From: Hygrocybe punicea
Taxonomy: Eukaryota; Basidiomycota; Agaricomycetes; Agaricales; Hygrophoraceae
NCBI GenBank assembly: GCA_963556145.1
Contig: OY744465.1
Span: forward strand, 3,410,001 to 3,474,000
DNA length: 64,000 nt
Direction of reading: 5' to 3'
Part shown: positions 1 through 10,881 of the stretch, in pieces
Layout: each line of letters begins with the position of its first letter
Numbering within the stretch: the first letter of the stretch is position 1
The notes under the pieces: generated by a model
What the model saw: the letters and a program-made list of their open reading frames with translations, nothing else
What the model was told of the DNA's origin: nothing
Databases searched by the model: none
Translations under genes and position numbers: made by a program

Positions 1-751
1 CCATGAACCAGCTCGAAAAGCTGTTCATCGAGTTAGACTTGGACACACCTGAAGCCCGTGCTACCTACATAACTTGGATGTTGGGCGATGATGATAGAAG
101 CTGCCCATTCTACTACAAAACAGTCTCTGATGGTCAAGTGCCAATTGTATGACATTTCTACATCTCGTTTCGGCTGCCAATGCTCACCTTCCACTTTTTT
201 TTCCAGGGAATTTTCCAGTCTTCCCTCGTGTTGGCCACTCTTTCTACCCACATCTCCACCATTTCAAGTATCCATCTTGCTCAGCATTTGACCGATAAAC
301 CCATAGGGGCCCTGGTGCTAGCTCTACAAGCAGTAAGCTCACGTAACTACTTTTCCTGATCCACCCAACTACACAATCTCCGCTTTATTAGAGTAAATGT
401 GCACTGTTGTACCATCAGGATGGTGTGAAGCATATTCCTTGCGGGCCGCCCGGATACTTCTCGAAGACAAATTGGGCCAATCGTATTGAAAGAGTTGATG
501 GCAAAGACATCTTTGTCAAGAAAGTGTCGTCCCTGCTAAAATTAATTAGGAAGCTCAAAGAGGGCCAGTGGGCAAAAATTCTAGAGAGCACGAGTCTGTA
601 TGCCAGGCAGAAGAAGATTGATGCCGTCGAGATTTTATGCACTTCGTTGGACTCATCTGACTATGAACTCGAGGATGGCAATGAAGACTTGGTGGCCGAG
701 GAGGGAGATGATGACATTGTTGATGGTGACAATGACATTCTGATGGAATAA
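1..751 (+). CDS. 3' part of a spliced gene of unknown function
   Basis: Three in-frame blocks join at canonical splice sites: <1-137, 207-332 and 392-751, with introns of 69 nt (GT at 138, AG at 206) and 59 nt (333-391). All junctions are phase 0 and give about 208 residues ending in a strongly acidic tail (EEGDDD...) before the TAA at 749-751. The in-frame ATG at position 3 is probably internal, because open sequence reaches the window edge. The middle exon reads GIFQSSLVLATLSTHISS and continues into a segment ending IGALVLALQA; the last exon contains GYFSKTNWA. The style resembles basidiomycete-specific domains of unknown function such as DUF6532, but I cannot confirm a family. The gene looks intact as far as visible. 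Confidence 0.6.
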
Positions 752-2280
752 TGGTGAGTTATTCCCAACCATTTACACCATATCTAATTTCCTTTTAGCA
801 ATATCCTCACGAAATCCATGCCACTCCGAGTCGCGCCTCTGTGTCATCTTTCTGCACCACCATCCTTTCTTGTCCCATCAGCGACTTTCTTTCACATCGT
901 TCCTCATCCCAACCTGCTGCTTTTGCATCTAGTACTACCTCCGAGTTAGTTCTTCAAGTCTTCTACTACCATTTCCATGTTTGTGTTGCCGTCCTTTTAT
1001 TTTTCCATCACTGGAACATGCAACGAGCCGGCCTCTTTTCTCACCAACTTTGTCCCTTCCGTCCCCTCCGTTCTCCTGTCGCCCAAATGGGCCATTTTGA
1101 ATAATAAAATTTTATTGTCGGAAAAGGGTAGAACGGTTTGAAAAGGGGGAACTACTTTTACAACTTGAGCCACTTTTTCAAAAAATGGGCAACTTTTTCG
1201 TGAGACAGTTGAACTTGAAAAAGGCCAACCTCTTGAAAAAAGGAGGGTCCTTTTCACCTCCTTCTCCTGGTTTTCTCAAGGTAGATCAAGTTTTCCAAGG
1301 TGGAGACTCTTTTCCAAGACGAAACACCTTTTCCAAGGAATGGGACCTACCTTGGAAAAGGTGGGGGAGCTTGGACATCTTCCGCATCTTTTGCTTCTTT
1401 CGCATCTTGAAAAAGGGTCTCAAGGGTTTCAAAAAGGACCCCGGATTTTGCTGATGTGTGATCAACAGCTTTTTGATCTGATCATAATGCCAAGTTTGAT
1501 AACCACTTTTTGAAGCCATGGACTATTCCTTGACCTAAGGTTGCCTTACAGAGTTTGTATACAGTTCTTTCACTTCTTGGTTTCCACATTATATTTGCCT
1601 ATCTGTAATCATACTGACTGGAACCCTTGCCTGCAAGATTACTGATTTGTCTTGATTGAAGCCAGAATTTTCTGAACCCAGGTGTAATGTGATAAGGCTT
1701 AGCAAAGTGATTTTACTCCACAAGGCAGTTATAAGAGAATATAAGCTTAGCTTTCAAAGGCATTACTTAGAGTAGAGTGAATGTACATATACAGAATTGC
1801 ATGGGGGTGTAAATGACATATATACAACGTGTGACAATAAGATCTTGTACATGTTGTCTAGCCACATCAAGCAAGGTTCTTGCCAACAAAGTTGGCACTT
1901 CCTCTAGTTATTCCAACAATATATTTATTCTTATAAACTAGCACTGGATATCTAAGAACCTTGTGTCTCAATCTGAATTGTTTCATAATTTCATAATATC
2001 TGGAGTTGTCTGGTATGGAATCACTATTAATTCATCATCATTCATGCCAAGGAATTGATACTGGATTAGAAATATTTACCATCTCCTAAGTTGTGCTATG
2101 GGTTGCTATCATTTCACTGCAAAGCCAGGTTTTGTTCAATTACAGCTGCCATAATATGGTCATCTTGACAGCCCATATTTCTCACGTTTTTATTAAAGAT
2201 AGTCTCCCAATTCTTGGTTAATGTTCTGTACTCTCAATATTGATAATGCCATATACAAGATAAAATTTAATATTTCACAA
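752..2280. other. Non-coding stretch with no recognised gene
   Basis: No conserved reading frame is visible. Between about 1130 and 1460 the sequence is dominated by short runs of the type AAAAAGG and CTTTTTC, including several TTTTCCAAGG/CCTTGGAAAA inverted pairs, which opens spurious frames on both strands. From 1500 to 2280 it is plain AT-rich sequence without obvious repeats. Confidence 0.5.
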
Positions 2281-2990
2281 ATTATTTACACAATTAATAT
2301 TAAGTATGTGGGGTGAGGAAGAAGGGGGAAGTGTGAAAGTGAAGGGGGGGGAATGACAGAGATAATGGGAGGGGGAGGGGAATTAGAATGGGAATGGGGG
2401 ATAGGGAAGGTGAAGAGGGGGAGGGGGAAAAGGGGGAGGGGGAAAGGAAGAGAGAAAGGGAGGGGAAAGGGAAAGTAAGAGGGAGGAGGAAAGGGGGGGG
2501 GAAAGGGGAAAGGGAAAGGGGAGGGGAGGGGAGGGGGAAAGAGAGGGGGAAAGGGGAAGGGGTAAGGGAGAAGGAAAGGGAGGGTAAAGGGAAAAGAGGG
2601 AGGTGGGAGAAGGAGGTGGGGGAGGGAGAGAGAAGGAGAGGGAGAAGGGAGGGGACTTACTGGTGACCTGCTGCCATTGCCATTGCTGCAGCTGCTGCTG
2701 GCCCGCCGCCGTTGCCATTGCTGCTGCTGCTGGCCTGATGCCATTGCTGTTGCTGCCGCTGCCGCTGCTGCCACTGGCGTCAGATTGCCACGACTGATGG
2801 CGTCGTTGTGCATCCTGCAATGGCCTGGTGTGTGGGCGTCATTATGGCCATGTTATAGTTAGTAAAATATCTGAAACAGAAGATAAATAAAAACTTACTC
2901 AGGCAGCGGGGGTGGATGCACCACCTGCCGCTGTGCTCTCCATTGCCATCTCTGGCTCCTGTGGTTGGCTGGCGCCGCATGTGTTGGCGG
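2281..2990 (-). repeat. Polypurine tract plus triplet-repeat region with intron-like spacer
   Basis: About 2335-2660 is almost pure G/A on the plus strand (GGGGA and GGGAAA runs). It is followed by GCTGCC-type triplets at about 2670-2790 and, at about 2830-2900, a segment that on the minus strand begins GTAAGTTTTTATTTATC like a fungal 5' splice site. On the minus strand the order is triplet repeat, short intron-like spacer, triplet repeat, polypyrimidine. The loop of the inverted-repeat element at 45189-45700 has a similar order. All six frames stay open because of the low complexity, so I do not call a protein here. Confidence 0.6.
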
Positions 2991-3036
2991 TGCGTGGGCG
3001 TGGGTGGAGGTGGGTGTGGATGTGGAGGTGGGCACT

Positions 3037-3328
3037 GGATTGCATGTGCATTGCGTGGATTTGTGTGGAAGTGCTGTGATTGATCTTGGGATACAGATCC
3101 TGAGCCCCTGGATTGCATGTGCATCACCTGGATTTCTGTGGAATTGCTGCCAGTTTCCGTGCGATACAGATCCTGAGTCACTGGATTGCATGTGCATCAC
3201 CTGGATTTGTGTGGAATTGTTGCTAGTTTCCATGGGATACAGATACTGAGCCACTGGATTGCATGTGCATCGCCTGGATTTGTGTGGAATTGTTGCGATT
3301 CTTCATGTGATACTGATCCTGATCGAGT
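3037..3328 (+). repeat. 73-bp minisatellite, four units
   Basis: The phrase GGATTGCATGTGCATC recurs with starts at 3037, 3110, 3183 and 3256, and a partial fifth begins at 3329 before a T-rich run. The period is exactly 73 bp every time, with a few substitutions per unit. The same unit occurs in the opposite orientation at 4341-4668 and 5010-5108. Confidence 0.9.
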
Positions 3329-3352
3329 GGATTTTTTTTTTCCTTTTTTTTT

Positions 3353-4319
3353 TTGTCAATCGTATTGTTCTGCAGAGATATACCCTATGTCGGACACTAC
3401 AGATAAGGTGGAAGTGGAAATATGAATGTACTATTACTATGAGGTCTGCCTGTTACCTATTTGGCCTGTGAGTGCAACCATGACAAATTACGTCCCCCAT
3501 GGTCCCAGCATTTCCCATGCTGTTGTAATCACCTAGCCTGTGGTTACCTGATGGGTGCCATCATTTTGATCTGGTATGTGTAGGTCTGGACCAGTTAAGT
3601 TCTCAGCCATCAAGATGGACATGCACGATGGAGATGGAGCCATGGGGTGGAGCGGGGAGTGGGATGTGTTGTCAAGTGAGGTGGGGTACTATGGTGAAGT
3701 GGAGCTGTTGTGTGGGCAAAGGAATTAGGGCAAGATCGGGAACTTAGATGGCGGGGAGTAGCGGTGTATCGGTTGTGTATGCATGGTGGGCGGCGGTGAT
3801 CTAGACGTGGATGAGCAGATTGTTTAGTTTCATAAAGGAAGGTGTGTGCTGTGGGTTTCTATTAGCTAGTTGTCATGAGGGGAGCAGAGGTCACCGAGTA
3901 GGTCCTTTAGTTGGCCTGTGCATCGCATGAATATGATTAGCTCTTTGATCCCTTTATGGTGATTTAGAAGATAGGTTAGAGAGGTGGCATGAGTTCTGAG
4001 TGCATTCGTGAGGGCATGTTGTGGTCTTTGGTAGAGTGGACAGTCAAAGAGGAAGTGATGAATGGTTTCTGATCCTTGTTCACATTTGGGGCATAGGTCC
4101 GTGTCAAACCTTTTGACCTTGTGCAGGTAGGCAGTAAGGGGGAGATGGGCCATGCATAATAGTATGTGTAGGCTTGTCTGGGGGCGAGCCAACTTGGTTA
4201 TTGTTTTTAAAAATTTGGTGATGGGGAGATCGGGGTCTATAGATGTGAATCGCGCATAACATGGGGAGCGTGTCCAAAGTTCTTTCCATTGTTGTTCCAG
4301 TTGTTTGCTGAATGTAGCA
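3353..4319 (-). mobile_element. 5'-truncated LINE, 3' end only
   Basis: The minus strand encodes the C-terminus of a non-LTR retrotransposon polyprotein (about 4319 down to 3866). It contains a zinc-binding signature CPKC followed by HHFLFDCPLY, the typical post-RNase H finger of such elements. The stop is at 3866 and the 3' UTR runs to a T-rich run at 3330-3352, which would be the poly(A) tail on the minus strand. The 3' UTR shares text with the end of the longer LINE near 36640 (around ACCCTATGT). The copy is flanked on both sides by 73-bp minisatellite arrays in opposite orientations. The last residues (CSPHDN) are followed by a normal stop, so only the 5' part is lost. Confidence 0.8.
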
Positions 4320-5108
4320 ATTCCACACAAAGCGAGGCATTGCACATGCAATCCAGTAGCTCAGGATCTGTATCACACAGAGACTGGCAGCAATTCCACA
4401 CAAATCCAGGCGATGCACATGCAATCCAGTGGCTCAGGACCTGTATCCCAAGATCAATCGCAGCAATTCCACACAAATCCAGGCCATGCACATGCAATTC
4501 AGTAGCTCCAGATCTGTATCGCACGAACACACGCAGCAATTCCACACAAATCCAGGCAATGCACGTGCAATCCTGTGACTCGTGATCACTATCCCAAGAA
4601 CATTCACAGCAATTCCACAGAAATCCAGGCCATACACCTGCAATCCAGTGGCTCGGTTGATGCTCAGTATTGGATGATGTAGAGATTGATATCTCAGTCG
4701 ACCCTGATTCTCATACTTTCCTTCATATCCCCCATTCTCCTCCTCTTCCCATTCTATTCCTCCCTCTCTTCCATTCTTATTCCCTCTCCTCACATTTCTT
4801 TCCTTTCATACTTCACCATTTCTTCAGTACAGTCCCTTTATACATATTATATAGTATGTATATAGTGTTCCCTGTATATACATACAAACAGGTTGAGTTT
4901 GGATTCTGACCCCATAGACAAAGGACTTGCCAACACACCATTGGCACCTATAAAGGCCATGTTTACTACAACAAAGATTTGCAGCAATCCCACACAGATC
5001 CAAGCCATTTGCATCCAATCCTGTGGCTCAGGATCACTATCCCACGACGAATTGCAGCAATTCCACAGAAATCCAGGCAATTCACAGGCAATCCTGTGGC
5101 TCAAGTAA
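4320..5108 (-). repeat. 73-bp minisatellite, inverted arm, interrupted
   Basis: Units with TGCACATGCAATCC start at 4341, 4414, 4487, 4560 and 4633, exactly 73 bp apart. After an unrelated stretch of about 310 bp (about 4669-4974), the array resumes with units at about 5010 and 5083. Orientation is opposite to the array at 3037-3328. The interrupting segment has a pyrimidine-rich stretch at 4720-4840 and no recognised gene. Confidence 0.85.
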
Positions 5109-5599
5109 TCACCTCATTTATTTTGACTGACTTTGTCTTGGTCAACTACTGGACCAGTACTAGTCAAATACCAGTCAAGTACTGGGCAACTACTGGTTAA
5201 TGTATTTGGGACTCTACAAATACTAAATGCAAGATTGCCTTTCAAAATTTATGAATTCAAATTCAAATTTCAAATATTTTATTGACTTTGAGAGACTTGA
5301 AAGACTCAAATGCATTAGATATCTGGAAAGCTTCAAAATTCAGATTTGGAGTTTCCTGAATATGATACCAAATCCCAAATGTGAGTGTTTGAGAAATTGA
5401 GATTTGCTTTATGATTCCAGATTCTTCACAAGATATGAAACATTTGGATTTTTTTTGAATCTACATATGACCTTTTGATTGTTATTTCTAATTCTTAAAA
5501 GGTGTGGAGAAATATGATCTTCAGTAATGTATTTAGATATCTATTTCACATGGCCCAAATTTAGGGTTTTGTTTTGTATGGGTAATTTATTTGTGTCAC
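5109..5599. other. AT-rich stretch, nothing recognised
   Basis: Apart from a cluster of TACTGG/AGTACT words at 5140-5205, no repeat or coding signal is visible. Helitron coding similarity begins just downstream. Confidence 0.5.
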
Positions 5600-5639
5600 C
5601 CCCAAAGGCCTTTTTGCACCTAGTGATGAGCAAATAAAG

Positions 5640-8600
5640 GAGTCTACAACAGGTGGCTAGTTATTAGCTGAAAAGGCAAAATTTGAACACATTTCACAAA
5701 GATTGATGGATGTTGAGCTTGGATTGTTGAACAACATTGCTAGGAAAATGGAAAATGGTGAACATGTCACTCCAGAAACAGATGAAGAGAAGTTACGTTT
5801 TCAATTAATTAAAGACATTGATCATGTAGGAAGTCATGTAAAGAATCACTCACAAGCAAAAATATATGAGAAATGAAGTCTAGTCTCTGATGTCCTTTGT
5901 GGGTGCACCTTCTTGGTTTATCACATTTTCACCAGCTGATACATCCACCGTCATTATATTTTGCTGATAGCAAAGAAACTTTCATACCAGAGCTTAGAGG
6001 ATATGATGAGCAATACAGACTTATTGCAGAAAATCCAGTGGCTGGCGCTAGATTCTTTCACTTTATGGTAGAACTTTTTATCAAACATGTTCTTGGTGTT
6101 GGATCAAACCATTCTGGCTTTTATGGTGACACCAAGGCATATTATGGCACAGTAGAGCAACAAGGATGTCTCACACTTCACATGCACATGCTACTATGGC
6201 TCAAAGGATGTGTGTCACCTCAGGAAATCAGAGATAGAATAATGGATCCAAATTCAGATTTTCAATAAGCTTTTGTTCAATATCTAGAAAGCATGCACAT
6301 TGGTGAATTCATGACTGGAACAATGGATGAAGTCAAAGCTAAAGTCAACCGTAAGTCTGAAGGAGACGACTAGTGTTGCCGTAGTTCGGTTCCGAACCTA
6401 GCCGAACCCGGTTCAAACCCCGAACCGAACCCTAGGTTCAGTCTAAGTTCAGCCAAGTGCTGAACCGGACCGCGGGTTCAGTTCCGGGTTTCGAGGCCTG
6501 CCGGATTTCCTGAACGGCTCCAAACCGCGTCCAAACCGCGAACGCGGATATTTTTAAGGTATTTATTTCATTTATTTTTCGCATTCCTTTACTTACTTTT
6601 TCGTGTTAAACGGTATCATGTGACCATTACAGGTAGCTTTCTTCACCAACACGCAACAACGCAAGGCCAATGAACGTGACACAATGTCGCGTTCATGAAC
6701 ACAGGTACGTATTTTACTTTCCTGAACTTTACTAATGTTGCCTGCTACAGGAAGCTCGACCGCGACTGCAGTGTGACCACACCCACGGCCGCGAGATGAC
6801 CACCCAATGCCAACCCAATGCCAATGGACGCGCGACAGCTGCAACACCACCACCACCACCACCACCAGCGGCAGCAACAACAACGGCAACGACAACCACG
6901 ACGGCCAGCAGCAGCAGCAGCAATGCCGGCAGCAGCAGCAGTGGCAATGCTGGCAGCAGCAGCAGTGGCAACGGCAACGGCAATGGCAGCGGCAGCAGCA
7001 ACAGCCACGACAGCCACGACAGCAGTGGCAGCAGCAACGGCGATGGCAGCAGGAGCAGCGCCGGCAGCGGCAGCAACAACGGCGGCAACAACGGCAGCAA
7101 CAACGGCAGCAACAACGGCAGCAACGGCGGCAACAGCAGCAGCAGCAGCAACAGCAACAGCGGCAGCGGCAACGGCGACAGCAGCAGCAGCGGCAGCAGC
7201 AGCGGCAGCAACAACGGCAGCAACAACGGCAGCAACAACGGCAGCAACAACGGCAGCAACGGCGGCAACAGCAGCAGCAGCAGCAGCAACAGCAACAGCG
7301 GCAGCGGCAACGGCGACAGCAGCAGCAGCGGCAGCAGCAACGGCGACGGCAGCAGGAGCAGCGCCAGCAGCGCCAGCAGCGCCAGCAGCGCCAGCAGCGC
7401 CAGCAGCGCCAGCAGCGCCAGCAGCGCCAGCAACGACGGCAGCAACGACGGCAGCAACGACGGCAGCAACGACGGCAGCAACGACGGCAGCAGCAGCAAC
7501 GGCGGCAACAGCAGCAGCAGCAGCAGCAGCAGCCGTGGCAGCAACACCACCACAACCATACCACCGCCCCGACGAGGACAACGGTTGGCAGCAGCAGCGC
7601 CGGCAATGCCACGCAGGGACCACGGGACAAGACCCCCCGTCCCTCCACATCCCTTGGGAACACCGGAGGGCTCCCCCGCACCCATCTACCTCGCGAAGTG
7701 CAGCGCCGTATCTATTGATACGCGCCTGCCATTCGCGAGGAGAACGGACGGGGTGAGCCCACCTCGGTCTGGGTTTCAGACCATGTCTGAACCCAGACCG
7801 AACGCAAAGAGACGGTTCGACGCCGTCTGGGTCCGGGTTTGGCCATGCGCCAAACCGGACCCGAAGTTCAGTTCGCGGTTCCGCCAAAAAGGGTCGGAAC
7901 CGGACCGAACTGAACTTCGGCAACACTAGAGACGACTATAAGGATCCCACTCAGACTCTGCCTGAAGCACCCCCACCTATGTGTACAATTCAGCATGATG
8001 TGAACAGTGACAACAATTGTAATGATTGCAAACAGGTCAATTCATGGTGGGACAGATTTGCAAACACTGTTGATCATTTGATTTTATGCTCCAATGTTCG
8101 CAATTGTGGCAGAAATAGTTCAAATACTGAGAAAGTGCAGAGAAAAGATAGACCCAGTTGCATGAACAAATATGGTAAATGCAAAGCTAGATTTCACAGA
8201 CCTTTGTTTGAATCAACACAAGTAGATCCAAAAACTGGTGCATTGAATATGCAAAAGGGTGAAGCTTGGATCAATACATTGACACCACTTGTGACTTTTC
8301 TACTTCGCTGCAATTCTGATATTACAAGTCTTCTTTCTGGTACTGCAATCAAAGCCATTGTAGCATATATTTCTGACTATATTACAAAGCCTGGATTGAA
8401 AACATATAGTATATTTGATACCATCAGAAGTGTATTTGATAGAAACTCAGAAATGCTTGAAGGATCCATGAAAAGAAAAGACAAAGCTAGAAAACTCATC
8501 ACCCAGATTATTAATGCATTGACTGTAAAACTTGAGATTGGTGGTCCAATGGCTTCAATGTATCTGCTTGGCAACTCTGACCATTATACCAGTCATAAAT

Positions 8601-8920
8601 TCATTCCTGTTTATTGGAGAAACTATGTGAGAGAAGTCCAAAAGGCTTGGAATCTAGATGACAATAATGACATGCAAGTTGACTCTGAAAAAGTTTTACT
8701 GCACAATCAAAAGGGAAAATTCATAGGACTATCTGCTGTGCATGACTATATTTACAGACCAGCTTATTATGAAGACATGAATTTATATGAATGGTTGCAG
8801 GGTGCAGAAAGAGTCAAGAGAAACATTCAAAAACCTCATGATGAAATAAACAGTGATGATGAGTTAGATGTCTTGGAATCTGAGCCACAAACTGCAACTC
8901 ACAAAAAAACTTCGAGATTA
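5640..8920 (+). pseudogene. Helitron replication-initiator (Helitron_like_N) region, interrupted
   Basis: Before the insertion, frames encode a Helitron-like N-terminal domain. About 5660-5870 reads as helical coding text with stops. About 5880-6362 includes PSWFITFSPAD (frameshifted next to it), FFHFMVELFIKHVLGVG, AYYGTVEQQG and LTLHMHMLLWLKG, the last being the HUH-type H-x-H motif expected of rolling-circle initiators. After the hAT insertion (6371-7928) the frame resumes at 7937 and stays open to 8920, including a CxxC-type patch (NVRNCGRNSS, KCKARFHRP) and AYISDYITKPG. Expected activity is nicking and joining of Helitron ends; this copy cannot make it because of stops, frameshifts and insertions. 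Confidence 0.8.
6371..7928. mobile_element. Non-autonomous hAT-type element, 1558 bp
   Basis: The element starts TAGTGTTGCCGTAGTTC and ends with the inverted GAACTTCGGCAACACTA. It is flanked by a perfect 8-bp direct duplication GAGACGAC (6363-6370 and 7929-7936), the hAT hallmark. Subterminal regions are rich in GGTTC/GAACC words. The core (about 6838-7540) is CAG/GGC-type triplet repeat, including eight consecutive 9-bp AGCGCCAGC units near 7365-7430 and 12-bp units after them. Long frames on both strands here come from the triplet repeat and are not evidence of a protein. It sits inside the Helitron replication gene and is therefore younger. Confidence 0.92.
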
Positions 8921-9102
8921 CGAGTACTTTTAATTTATTAAAAGACTCGTTCTTTATCAGACCTGGTTCAGTGAAGGTTCGTAATTAATTAATTAATTAA
9001 TTAATAAAGTTGATCTCCTATAGACAAAATTTTCTTAGGCAACAGATATGATTCTACTTCTGATCCTGGAAAATCAGATACAGTTGGGGCCATGTCTGCA
9101 CA

Positions 9103-9224
9103 CACCTTACAGCATATCCTTTCCACAAGACATGGCTCAGCCGAGATGGACAATTCCCACTCCAAGTGGGCTGGCTTATCTCGGCTGACCCATGTATCAT
9201 GGAAAAGATATGCTGAAAGGGCTC
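9103..9224. mobile_element. 122-bp MITE with 9-bp target duplication
   Basis: Flanked by GTCTGCACA at 9094-9102 and 9225-9233. It is nearly fully palindromic: CAGCATATCC near the left end pairs with GATATGCTG near the right, and GGCTCAGCCGAGAT pairs with ATCTCGGCTGACC. The sister copies NA2 and NA3 lack it at the same place, giving an empty-site comparison. A 9-bp duplication suggests a Mutator-like source, but no transposase is present to prove it. Confidence 0.82.
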
Positions 9225-10079
9225 GTCTGCACAAGCTTACATAAGCATCCAAATATGGGTTACCTCAGACAAGACAAATTACTTTGCAATTATATTCAAA
9301 ATATTCATACTGACTTCAATTCTTATCGGAATCAGCTGAAAATCGAACTGCTGATTAATGTAACCATTTTAGGTGAGGTGTGACAGTCACATGTGACCAC
9401 TCTAACCATATAAGGTAATTTTTGATATTATATAGCAAATGTTTTGCTGATCACAATAGTGACAGTCATATCTAACTATATAAGGAAATTTTACAAAATA
9501 TGGGCTAAATTTAGAGCTGATCACAGGAGTCATAGTCACATGTGACCACTGTTACTATATATAGAAATATCAGCTATATAAGCAGAAATGAGCTAAAATT
9601 AGATGATGTACTAATATTTTTACTTAAAACACAAAATTCAATATGATATTGCTATATACATATATTATCTTATGTGCTAATTGTATACTTCAAGCAAAAT
9701 CACTTATTGATATTTGTTACAATCATACAATAAAAATCCAATGAAAGACAAAAGACTTGTTTATGCCATGTGCAACATTGGCCTACTCACCAAGCACAGC
9801 TGTCTTCATGTTATCATCTATTGTACAACATTCAATGTTATGGAGAAGTAGGGATTGAGCAAATGTAAGTCAATTGTTACCATACTGTTTAAGAGGCATT
9901 TGTGTTTTGCAGTTAACCTGTTGCTCCCTAAACATTTCTTTTATGACTGAGATGATTGCATGGTAATGCAGCACAGAAGACATGATCATAAGAGAGGATG
10001 TTGATGAAGACTCAAGACACTCTATGTAGTTTTATTTTTTCTACTTTTATGTTGCTAAGATGAGAGGTGAGCTTATTAG

Positions 10080-10374
10080 TTTGAGAAGTTGGTTGCCGGA
10101 TATGTGTTGATTTCGCACTAGACAAAATAACTTGGAGATAAATTTAGATGAATCGGTTGATGATGGACTGGTGTATTGCTGGGGTAACCAATGTTCGACT
10201 AATCTGAATGTTAGGACACTAGTTATATACATAAAGTCATGGAACAAACCAAATAGAATGGTATAGATTCCAATATGACAAACAACTGACTAAACAGTCC
10301 GGTCTGATGATGAAGAGTAAATGACTAAGACCAACAAACAAAGACATATGATGATAAGATTACTATTTCCAACA
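10080..10374. mobile_element. LTR-like insertion with 5-bp duplication
   Basis: Flanked by ATTAG at 10075-10079 and 10375-10379 and ending TTTCCAACA like the solo LTR just downstream. Its start (TTTGAGAAG) is not a clean TG. Sister Helitron copies lack this block. It is probably a solo LTR with a mutated 5' end. Confidence 0.6.
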
Positions 10375-10441
10375 ATTAGAACAACGTGCAATATACAACA
10401 TATATGTCTTATACCATATGTAACACGTGTTATGCAATTTA

Positions 10442-10790
10442 TGTTAAAAGCGGATTATACGGTTGATGGCAACGTTAGTTGACACTCGTAAGAAAGTCAT
10501 TTCTTAGAGGGACTAGTGGTGAGGTCTGATACAAACTTGTAATAATCCGATGGGGTAACTACTACATCGGATACCAAGTATATATACTGACTACAACGAT
10601 GACTAATGATGAGTAACTAGCCAATAGCATAAGTCCCTCAGAGAGGGCAGACCCGGATACACTCCGATGAGTAAGAAAGATTACATACAAAGATAGTCCT
10701 GAGAGTAGATATCTGATAATAACCAGATAAGCGCATATCCAAACGAATAACGTAGACAATGATAAATGTACGACGTTACCAATTCCAACA
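10442..10790. mobile_element. Solo LTR, 349 bp
   Basis: It starts TGTTAAAAGC and ends AATTCCAACA, giving TGTT...AACA ends, with a perfect 5-bp duplication ATTTA at 10437-10441 and 10791-10795. It is absent from the sister copies NA2 and NA3. The size and ends fit a Ty1/copia-type LTR left by recombination between two LTRs. No internal retrotransposon sequence is nearby. Confidence 0.82.
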
Positions 10791-10881
10791 ATTTAATGTT
10801 ATTGCTTACTTCATCATGGAAGTATGGAGAGGGAAAAAAGAACTCGTTCATGCCATGCGCAGCACTGGCCCACTAAACAAG

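Larger units (their letters stand above)
8921..10881 (+). mobile_element. Non-autonomous Helitron relative NA1
   Basis: Its 5' end CGAGTACTTTTAATTT and 3' end CACTAAACAAG match those of two other copies. It splits the Helitron reading frame exactly at codon boundaries (codon ending 8920, codon starting 10882), between A and T, without target duplication. Internally it contains TTAATTAA runs at 8986-9003 and shares body sequence with the copies at 21927 and 31250. It has itself received a 122-bp element (9103-9224), an LTR-like insertion (10080-10374) and a solo LTR (10442-10790). It carries no coding capacity. Confidence 0.88.

Noticed and set aside
2286..2820. Frames rich in Pro/Ser/Phe or Gly/Glu/Lys
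   Set aside because: They come from the polypurine/polypyrimidine tract and adjacent triplets, with no conserved domain.
3037..4668. The 73-bp arrays as LINE internal repeats
   Set aside because: They lie outside the LINE ends, and the longer LINE copy at 36605-42840 has no such arrays.
6593..7929. Very long open frames (300-390 codons) on both strands encoding poly-Gln, Ala/Thr, Gly/Ser, Leu/Pro or Cys/Arg runs
   Set aside because: They are by-products of the CAG/GGC triplet core of a hAT-type element; at least five frames are open over the same bases and none has a non-repetitive domain.
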